DNA from: Dolomedes plantarius
Lineage: Eukaryota; Arthropoda; Arachnida; Araneae; Dolomedidae
Assembly: GCA_907164885.2 (NCBI GenBank)
Contig: OU015495.1
Coordinates: 5,392,308-5,456,307 of the forward strand
Length of the DNA stretch: 64,000 nucleotides
Direction: 5' to 3'
Shown here piece by piece: positions 57,813 through 64,000 of the stretch. The translations under genes were made by a program, and so were the position numbers. The notes beneath the pieces are model-generated. The model was given only the letters and a program-made list of their open reading frames with translations. It made no database searches and had not been told where the DNA came from. How positions within the stretch are numbered: position 1 is the first letter of the stretch; each line of letters begins with the position of its first letter.

Positions 57813-60800
57813 TTAGTTATTTGAATTAGTTGAATTATTTGATATTAGATTTTCTCTTAATTTATTTTGTTTGAAAATTTTGCTTACATTTACCTTTATT
57901 GTTTTTTCATTCGGATCATTTACATTTTCAATCAGATAATTGTCGTTTCTCAATGCTTTTTTTATCACGAAAGGACCTTTGTATTTTTTTTTCAATACAT
58001 GTGGATTGATGAACTCTTTTACAAATATTTTATCACCAGTTTCAAATATAGGTTTTTTTCTACCTTTAATATATTTAGCATGCTTTTTAAAATACTGGGA
58101 TTCATTTTCTTGCACTTCTTTTCTTGTATTACTTATTTGTTCATTCATTTTGCTTATATATTTTGAGTATTTTTCAACTTGTTTTGGTTCATCATGGCGG
58201 TGTATGGGTAAGTTGATTTCTCTGCCAAAGAATAATTTTGCAGGTGAAAAACCTGTTACACTGTGTTCAGTACCATTATAATGCAACTTGAAAAGATGTA
58301 TGTTCTGTGACCATTCAAATGTTTCATGTGATAGTGCTGTAATACTGGATTTCATCGTTCTATGTGACCTTTCAACAACTCCATTTGATTGAGGATAGTA
58401 AATTGAACAATTTCTAAAATCAATGTTCAGATCACTTAAAAATTTTCTCATGTCATCAGATTTGAAGTTCTGTGCATTATCTGAAATTATTATTTTAGGT
58501 ATTCCAAATTTTGAAAAGTATTCATTTAAGGTTTTAATTATCGACTGAGATTTTATACATTGCAGGGGAATTGCTTCCAAAAATCTGCTGTAGTGATCTA
58601 CAATAGTCATGATGAAAAATTTGTTATCACTTGACCTTGGTAATTTACCTACTATGTCAATTGCTAATAATTCACCTGGTGCAAGTGAAGATTTTGGAAT
58701 CATATTAGTTATTGTATTTGCAGGTTTGGGTTTTGTTGATAGGCAGTTTTCACAATTCTCACAAAAACTTTTTGTATCTAAAAACATACCTTTCCAGAAA
58801 TATTTTTTGTTTAGTAAGTTGTAAGTTTTTTGAGTACCAAAATGAGGTGCATGTGCAATTTCAATGCAATGTCTAATTAATGTTTTGGGGATAAGAATTT
58901 TGTTGGTGATTTGCTTGTTGGTTAACTTTTTACTCTTATAAGCTGTATGCTTAATCATTACTAAATTGTTGTTTTTGTCAATAAAATATTGTTTGTATTT
59001 TGGATTGCTGTTATTTATGTTACTAATAATTTCTGCAATAAATTTGTCCTGTTTTTGATGCTTTAATATATTTTCAATAGACAAATCATTGTTTATACCA
59101 AAAATATTTATGTTATTTATGAATTTTTCCTCATCAATGGCTCGAGAAAGATAATCAGCAGGATTATTGAAACCAGGGATATGTTGAATATCAAAATCAA
59201 ACTGCTGTAAATGTAACAGCCATCGTTGAACAACTTCTGGTTGTTTGTCAAGTTGAAGATGATGCGTTAAAGGTTTAGCATCAGTTAAGATTGTGAATTT
59301 TTTGCCATAAAAATTTTCATGGAAATGCTGCACTGCTGCAAAAATTGCATAAAGTTCTCTTCTGATGGAAGGATATCTAGTTTGAGCATCAGATAAAGTT
59401 TTAGAGTAAAATTCAATAGGATAAAATTTATTTTCAATTTTTTGCATAAGTATACCACATATTGCAATTTTAGAAGCATCAGTTGTTACATAAAAAGGTA
59501 GGTTTGGATCAATATTTTTTAAAGTGGGCTTTTCCAAAATAATTTCTTGAAGTTTTTCAAATGCATCCTGACAAGCTGTATTCCAAATAAATGGTACATT
59601 TTTTTTAGTTAAATTAATTATTGGACTGGCTATTTCTGCAAATTCATGAATTAGGTGTCTAAAATAATTTAGCATTCCTAGGTAACTTTGTACTTGCTTG
59701 ACATTTTTGGGAGTTGGAAATTTTGTCACTTTGGCAATATTATCTTCAGAAGGAGAAAAACCATTTTTGTCAATATTAAATCCTAAGTAAGTTATTCTGG
59801 CTTTACACAGTTGGACTTTTTTTGGATCAAGAGTTAAATTAAATTTAATGAGATTTTCGAAGACTTTATTCAGATGTGAAATTAGTTCAGGAATGGAGTT
59901 AGCAGCAACAATTATGTCGTCAAGAAAATATTGCACAAATTCACCTTTAAGGTGACTTAAACATTTAGAGATTAAAGTGTGAAAGTAAGATGTGCTGTTT
60001 TTTGCACCGAATGGGAGACGAGTAGGTTGAAAATTTCCTAACTCAGTACAAAATGCTAATTTATGTTTGTCAGCAGGCTTAAGTTTTAGTTGAAAAAATG
60101 CACTTTTTAAATCTAATACACAGTAATATTTTTTACCAGCAACATTTGATATTATCTCAGATATTTTGGGAAGACAAATTTTAAATGACTCAGTTATACT
60201 ATTAAGAAGTCTATAATCTACTACCATTCTGAATTTAAGTTTGCTTTGGTCATCACCAGGTAACAATTTCTTTTTTACGAATAGGATTGGAAAATTATAG
60301 TTAGATGTAGATGTTTCAATAATGCCAGCTTCTAATAATTTTTTAATTTCTTGCTGTGCAAATTCTTTTGCAATATTTGGTATGGGATATGGGCGGGTTT
60401 GAATAGGAAAGTTATGCAGTAAATTAAATTCGGGTATTACCCTGTCTGTCGAACCAAGTGTCTGATAAGACTTAGAAAACACTGCACTATTTCTCATTAA
60501 TAATTCAATCATTTCTTTTTTATCTTTACTTTCTAGATGGTCTAGATCAAAATCATTTTCATTTAACTCTGCTTTTCGCAGTTCTAAGATTTCTGAGAGA
60601 TTTAAATTATTCACCTGCAATATTTGCTCTTGCATTGGTGACACTATTTTATTTTCATCCCATTTGGTAACTGAACCAAGTTTCATACCCTTTTTTAAAT
60701 TGATAGTATTATCAGATTGATTTTCTAATATGGAAAAAATATGATTATCCTCTGATACAGTGTGAACAGAGTTGCTGATATTTATGTCAATATTAATTTT

Positions 60801-61493
60801 AGATGGATTGAATAACACCTGATCATTGGGATTAAAATTTTTTGGCATAGCTAATTTTATTATTTTGAAGTTATTAGGTTTGATTGTAATGTTAGATATG
60901 GTTTTAACCTGGCTATTGTTAATATTACCATTATCCTTTGTTATATTATTCACTACTTTAGTAGGTGGAGTTTCAGTGAAATTGATTTTGCTATTACCTA
61001 TTACCAGTTGCTTATTCACTGTGTCTATGAGAATTTTGTTTCTCTGTAGAAAATCATACCCCAATATAATTTGATAGGATGAATTCCAATTAGTTTTGGT
61101 GATGAAAAAAGTGTTGGTGAACCAACGGTTGTCTATCTTAAATTTAATATTGGCTGCAGAGGCATATGGTATTGTGGATTTGTCGAGAGTTTGAATTTTA
61201 ACTGCTCTAGAGATGTAGTCAATTTTGGTAAATTCCTTAATTTCCTCAATTATTCCAGATTGGAGCAAAGTCAAATTAGCACCTGTGTCTATTAACGCAG
61301 AAAATTCTTTCTGTCCAAATTTTAATTTTACAATTGGTAAATTTGAGTTGGAGTCTGCATTATTACATGACAATACAACACCTATCTGCTCTTTAGTTGA
61401 GTCAGATTTACCTTTATTTTTTTTCTCTTGAATTTTTTTGGTATTGTTGTGCTTTTTTTTGTGGATTCCTACGCATTTTGTTTCTCTATTCAT
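57813..61493 (-). CDS. pol: Gypsy pol polyprotein (PR-RT-RNase H-IN)
   Basis: 1226 residues from the first ATG. Translation more probably enters by -1 frameshift from gag, opening about ten codons upstream. Aspartic protease: DTGA at 69-72. Reverse transcriptase about 365-560, with D461 (VLDLKSAFF) and YFLDD at 522-526. RNase H about 665-785, with D672, E713, D738 and D780. Integrase: zinc finger about 875-917 (H881, H884, C914, C917), catalytic D946, D1005 and E1041 (58 and 35 residues apart), then a basic C-terminal domain with a GPFVIKK segment at 1173-1179. All key residues are present and there is no stop, so the protein should be active. The length is normal for env-less Gypsy elements. 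It copies element RNA into DNA in cytoplasmic particles and inserts it into the genome. Confidence 0.95.
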   Translation of the reverse strand: MNRETKCVGIHKKKHNNTKKIQEKKNKGKSDSTKEQIGVVLSCNNADSNSNLPIVKLKFGQKEFSALIDTGANLTLLQSGIIEEIKEFTKIDYISRAVKIQTLDKSTIPYASAANIKFKIDNRWFTNTFFITKTNWNSSYQIILGYDFLQRNKILIDTVNKQLVIGNSKINFTETPPTKVVNNITKDNGNINNSQVKTISNITIKPNNFKIIKLAMPKNFNPNDQVLFNPSKINIDINISNSVHTVSEDNHIFSILENQSDNTINLKKGMKLGSVTKWDENKIVSPMQEQILQVNNLNLSEILELRKAELNENDFDLDHLESKDKKEMIELLMRNSAVFSKSYQTLGSTDRVIPEFNLLHNFPIQTRPYPIPNIAKEFAQQEIKKLLEAGIIETSTSNYNFPILFVKKKLLPGDDQSKLKFRMVVDYRLLNSITESFKICLPKISEIISNVAGKKYYCVLDLKSAFFQLKLKPADKHKLAFCTELGNFQPTRLPFGAKNSTSYFHTLISKCLSHLKGEFVQYFLDDIIVAANSIPELISHLNKVFENLIKFNLTLDPKKVQLCKARITYLGFNIDKNGFSPSEDNIAKVTKFPTPKNVKQVQSYLGMLNYFRHLIHEFAEIASPIINLTKKNVPFIWNTACQDAFEKLQEIILEKPTLKNIDPNLPFYVTTDASKIAICGILMQKIENKFYPIEFYSKTLSDAQTRYPSIRRELYAIFAAVQHFHENFYGKKFTILTDAKPLTHHLQLDKQPEVVQRWLLHLQQFDFDIQHIPGFNNPADYLSRAIDEEKFINNINIFGINNDLSIENILKHQKQDKFIAEIISNINNSNPKYKQYFIDKNNNLVMIKHTAYKSKKLTNKQITNKILIPKTLIRHCIEIAHAPHFGTQKTYNLLNKKYFWKGMFLDTKSFCENCENCLSTKPKPANTITNMIPKSSLAPGELLAIDIVGKLPRSSDNKFFIMTIVDHYSRFLEAIPLQCIKSQSIIKTLNEYFSKFGIPKIIISDNAQNFKSDDMRKFLSDLNIDFRNCSIYYPQSNGVVERSHRTMKSSITALSHETFEWSQNIHLFKLHYNGTEHSVTGFSPAKLFFGREINLPIHRHDEPKQVEKYSKYISKMNEQISNTRKEVQENESQYFKKHAKYIKGRKKPIFETGDKIFVKEFINPHVLKKKYKGPFVIKKALRNDNYLIENVNDPNEKTIKVNVSKIFKQNKLRENLISNNSTNSNN

Positions 61494-61520
61494 GTGCGTG
61501 GAATCCCTTACCCGTTTAAA
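61463..61520 (-). promoter_or_regulatory. Gag-pol -1 ribosomal frameshift signal
   Basis: On the minus strand the heptamer T TTA AAC (61520-61514) is in phase with gag codons aat-tta-aac, two codons before the gag stop. After a 7-base spacer comes a stem: GGATTCC plus ACGCA (61506-61495) pairs with TGCGT plus GGAATCC (61475-61463), 12 base pairs with one bulged A (61470) and a 19-base loop. A -1 slip at the heptamer enters exactly the pol frame, which is open from a TAG just upstream of the heptamer. This is the arrangement of retroviral frameshift sites. Efficiency is not known. Confidence 0.8.
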
Positions 61521-62437
61521 TTTTTTCTACTGTTGTAGTTATTAAATTTTCTACCCCTATTGTATGGGCGAAACTGGGTATTGAATCTACGTCCTCTCTG
61601 AAAGTTAGATTTTGTTTTGTGATTTCCTCTTGGATAATACCAACATTGTGTCGTCAAATGATTTTTTTGACAAATGTGGCATGACATTATTGGCAGTGGT
61701 TGTTCATATTTAGCTGCTTGCTGAGAAGTTGAAGGAACTGATTCTTGTGATAAATTATTCACTTGTTTTAATTTGTTCACTTCCTCTGCCAGTGATTGAA
61801 TACATTTATTAGTTTCAATCTGCTGTGCTATGAGCATGTTAAATTCAGTTGATGTTTGAGAAGTCACATTATTTGTTTCAAAATTAGCATAGTCTTCTAA
61901 AGCACTTTCTATGTTTTTAGCTTTGCTTACTGCCTCCTCGAATGTTTTTGGGCCAAATTTTTTTAACTCAATTTTGATTTCTGGCCTAACAGCATCTATC
62001 AATTTTGAAAGTTTCATGTTCGCTTGAAGTCTTTTTAGTGATGGGTCTATAGAATTGTCTGTATTTATAAATTTTGACGCCTGAATTTCAATTAGTTCTG
62101 ATAATTCAGCTACAGATTGATTGGGAAGTTGTTTGATTTTATTGAACTTTTCCTGGATTACTTGGAAGTTTTCTTCAATTTTGAATTTATTTAGTAAGAT
62201 TTTTTCAATTTCACCAAAATCTGAAGTTTTTTGCAGTCTGGGATCATTAATGAAAAAAGATAGTGCTTTGCCCTTAAGATTCAGTTTTACAATTAACATT
62301 AATTTTTCTTGTGACCAATTCTCTAGTTTAGCTATTTCTTTTACTTGATTGATAAAGTAGGTTATATTTTCACCTTTTTCACCACTGAATGGTTGAACAG
62401 AAGAAGCTAGTGACTGACTAAATATTTTAGTTGCCAT
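61508..62437 (-). CDS. gag: Gypsy gag polyprotein
   Basis: 309 residues, starting MATKIFSQSL. The capsid-like Retrotrans_gag region covers about 15-180 (helical; LNLKGKALSFFINDPR at 52-67, then LLNKFKIEENFQVIQEKF). A glutamine/serine-rich linker follows. A single zinc knuckle lies at C253, C256, H260 and C265, with three rather than four residues before the His. The C-terminus is rich in Arg, Asn and Gly (about 268-309) and probably binds RNA. It forms the particle that packages element RNA. The start is the first ATG after the leader, 262 bases from the LTR. The stop at 61508-61510 lies just after the frameshift heptamer. Confidence 0.92.
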   Translation of the reverse strand: MATKIFSQSLASSVQPFSGEKGENITYFINQVKEIAKLENWSQEKLMLIVKLNLKGKALSFFINDPRLQKTSDFGEIEKILLNKFKIEENFQVIQEKFNKIKQLPNQSVAELSELIEIQASKFINTDNSIDPSLKRLQANMKLSKLIDAVRPEIKIELKKFGPKTFEEAVSKAKNIESALEDYANFETNNVTSQTSTEFNMLIAQQIETNKCIQSLAEEVNKLKQVNNLSQESVPSTSQQAAKYEQPLPIMSCHICQKNHLTTQCWYYPRGNHKTKSNFQRGRRFNTQFRPYNRGRKFNNYNSRKNLNG

Positions 62438-62686
62438 ATTGAATTTTACACTTATTTACCACAATATATTATCAAACACTAAATACACAATCATAAAAGA
62501 ATAAAATATTTCAATATTTAAATATAATACCTGAAATTCATCAATACACTAAAATTCATACTGATAGATGGAAATGACACACTATATTTAACTTTTTCAA
62601 CAAACCAAGTTCTCAACCTAGCATGATATCATATAACACATAGTTAACTTATGCTAACTTAATATTTAATTATGCTTATTTCTTTT
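62438..62686 (-). other. Leader between primer site and gag
   Basis: About 250 AT-rich bases; the packaging signal would be expected here, but none can be read from sequence. Confidence 0.5.
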
Positions 62687-62698
62687 GTGACGGCACCA
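62687..62698 (-). promoter_or_regulatory. Primer binding site
   Basis: TGGTGCCGTCAC on the minus strand, one base after the 5' LTR. TGGTGCCGT matches the 3' end of a histidine tRNA with CCA. The later bases do not fit well. Confidence 0.6.
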
Positions 62699-62699
62699 A

Positions 62700-63959
62700 T
62701 GATAACAGAAGGGGTGTTAAATTATTGGTGATAATAATTAGGTTAACTTTAAGATAATAAAAGTTAATTTACTTATTGCTTATGATGGTAAATTAGCTGT
62801 TGGTGCAAAAATAGATTTTATCTATATGGTTATTAATATTAACTCAAATTATAAGTTAAGTTATTAAGCACCTTACTCAGTACATCGCGTTGTGATTTAT
62901 CCGTAGAGTTAATATTTAGCATGCAGTGAGGACATACACATAAATACAAATCAAATTACTTGAATGCATTCCTTTTATTTTAGGCCTTCTCACATTACAC
63001 AGTCATTACTAAAACACCTTATCAAATTACTAAATATGCAAAACTCATTATAAATCATGAACATTATTGGGCCTGTTCTTAACACTTCAAATGTGCTAAC
63101 TCATTGTTAAATCAAATACATTAAAAATTGTCAGGCCTCTTCTTTATCACATTTAAACACATATCACTTATTAGACAATCAATTAGTACATTAAAAACAA
63201 AGAAATACAATCGCTCACCAGTTTGCTGAGGTATCGAGAATCATAGCATTTTTTGAAGCACGTGGACTTTATATAATCATGTTGATTGATTCCGCCAGAA
63301 TAGTTTTTCACAAATATCGACTTAGCACTCACGAGAACGAATCTCACATTCCCTATATAACACGAGCGTTCAGTATGTAGTGATATCTGGAACAACACAC
63401 GAGAATAATTCCATCAGAACACGTGGTTACAAGTTCCGCCGAGAATGCCTTGCGCGGCAATATATGCAGTCATTCCATCAGACTGGCTCATACATAGCAC
63501 ATATTATGGTCGTCGACTTTCACACGAAAAAAAAAGGCAATTGAAGAACTCTGGCACTCACTCGCTTCAGAGTATCCAGACACAATCGCAATCCATCCGT
63601 GGAAATAAAATTTTTCACGTATCGGCCATTTACCTCATTTAGTGCAGGTATCAGAATGCCGAGGAGTTATATTAGTATTTCGAGAAAAATCCTTTCGGAC
63701 ATCATTTCACATGCCTCCTCTTTTTGTAGCTTCAAATTTTACACAAGCCGGTGTAGCTCCACGCACGAACTCCATTTAGGAATCCGTCGTGAGCTACTGT
63801 CTTCACAATCTAAAAATCGCGGTCTTTATCCACCACCGTTGCCATTCAGTTCCTCTTAACTTTTGCTGGTGCTTGAATCAGGGAATGGTATGCGCCTCGA
63901 CGCAACGCATTTTCGCAATTGCGATTTGCTCACAAATTGTGAAAGTCCTTGCTTTCACA
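62700..63959 (-). repeat. 5' LTR of young Gypsy element
   Basis: The same 1260 bases as 55853-57112 with no difference seen. It holds the promoter for the element. Confidence 0.95.
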
Positions 63960-63964
63960 CAAGC
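63960..63964. other. Target-site duplication, right copy
   Basis: CAAGC, matching 55848-55852. Confidence 0.9.
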
Positions 63965-64000
63965 CATAGTTAGAAGTGAAAGCAAGCTTTTCAGCTTCCT
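63965..64000 (-). pseudogene. Older Gypsy pol, RT segment upstream of the insertion
   Basis: The minus-strand frame reads KLAFTSNYG and leads straight into the frame that restarts at 55850, once the inserted element and one CAAGC are ignored. This confirms that the young element split a Gypsy RT gene between its catalytic palm motifs. The rest lies beyond the window. Confidence 0.8.

Larger units (their letters stand above)
55853..63959 (-). mobile_element. Complete young Ty3/Gypsy LTR retrotransposon
   Basis: 8107 bp, bounded by 1260-bp LTRs with TG...CA ends and a 5-bp CAAGC duplication. The order on the minus strand is 5' LTR, primer site, gag, frameshift signal, protease-RT-RNase H-integrase, ~690-bp non-coding stretch, purine tract, 3' LTR. 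No envelope-like frame lies between pol and the 3' LTR. Identical LTRs and intact frames indicate very recent insertion and likely competence. It disrupts an older Gypsy copy. Confidence 0.95.

Overview
The window is eukaryotic, very AT-rich, intron/intergenic-type DNA from an arthropod. A spider is my best guess, because the Tc1-like, Helitron and SINE-like sequences resemble ones I associate with spider genomes; this is recognition, not a search result. There are no operons, Shine-Dalgarno sites or dense genes. Nearly everything that can be explained is transposable-element sequence, much of it nested. The only host-gene candidate is a short CpG-rich leftward first exon near 43.9-44.06 kb.

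Left third (1-26 kb): the 5' end of a Tc1-like element (1-411); a 1.2-kb TA-flanked element with long inverted ends (743-1978); Helitrons at 3934-4619 (Hel-A) and 4811-5402 (Hel-B); a TTAA-flanked repeat with a fold-back MITE inside it (5798-6748); a piggyBac deletion derivative (6838-7388); a pogo/Tigger remnant (8022-8641); a pol-less LTR retrotransposon with 463-bp LTRs and a GACT target duplication (11012-14220); a Tc1 element with three nonsense codons (17242-18768); a pogo-like element whose terminal motif recurs inside it (19163-20322); an intact Tc1/mariner-type element with DD39D spacing (20567-21862); and a TTA-flanked palindromic MITE (23490-23710).

Middle (26-52 kb): AT microsatellites and a probable solo LTR (26513-27720); a truncated piggyBac gene (28660-29430); a decayed hAT element (about 30187-34185) that holds a SINE-like unit, a Helitron containing a second Helitron, and an intact Tc1 transposase gene (32782-33807); a second, broken copy of that Tc1 sitting eight bases inside another Helitron (34292-36416); three more TTAA-flanked repeats, two of them back to back; and a Helitron stack at 47937-50697, where one copy sits exactly at the 5' junction of another and a third lies inside it.

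Right end (52-64 kb): two Ty3/Gypsy retrotransposons on the minus strand. A complete young element (55853-63959) has 1260-bp LTRs that look identical, a CAAGC duplication, gag and pol. It lies inside the reverse transcriptase of an older Gypsy copy that runs off the right edge. Its gag and pol are in different frames and meet at a T TTA AAC heptamer followed by a 12-bp stem, a textbook -1 ribosomal frameshift signal. The likely autonomous units are this Gypsy element, the Tc1 at 32550-33962 and the DD39D element. The rest are non-autonomous derivatives or wrecks.
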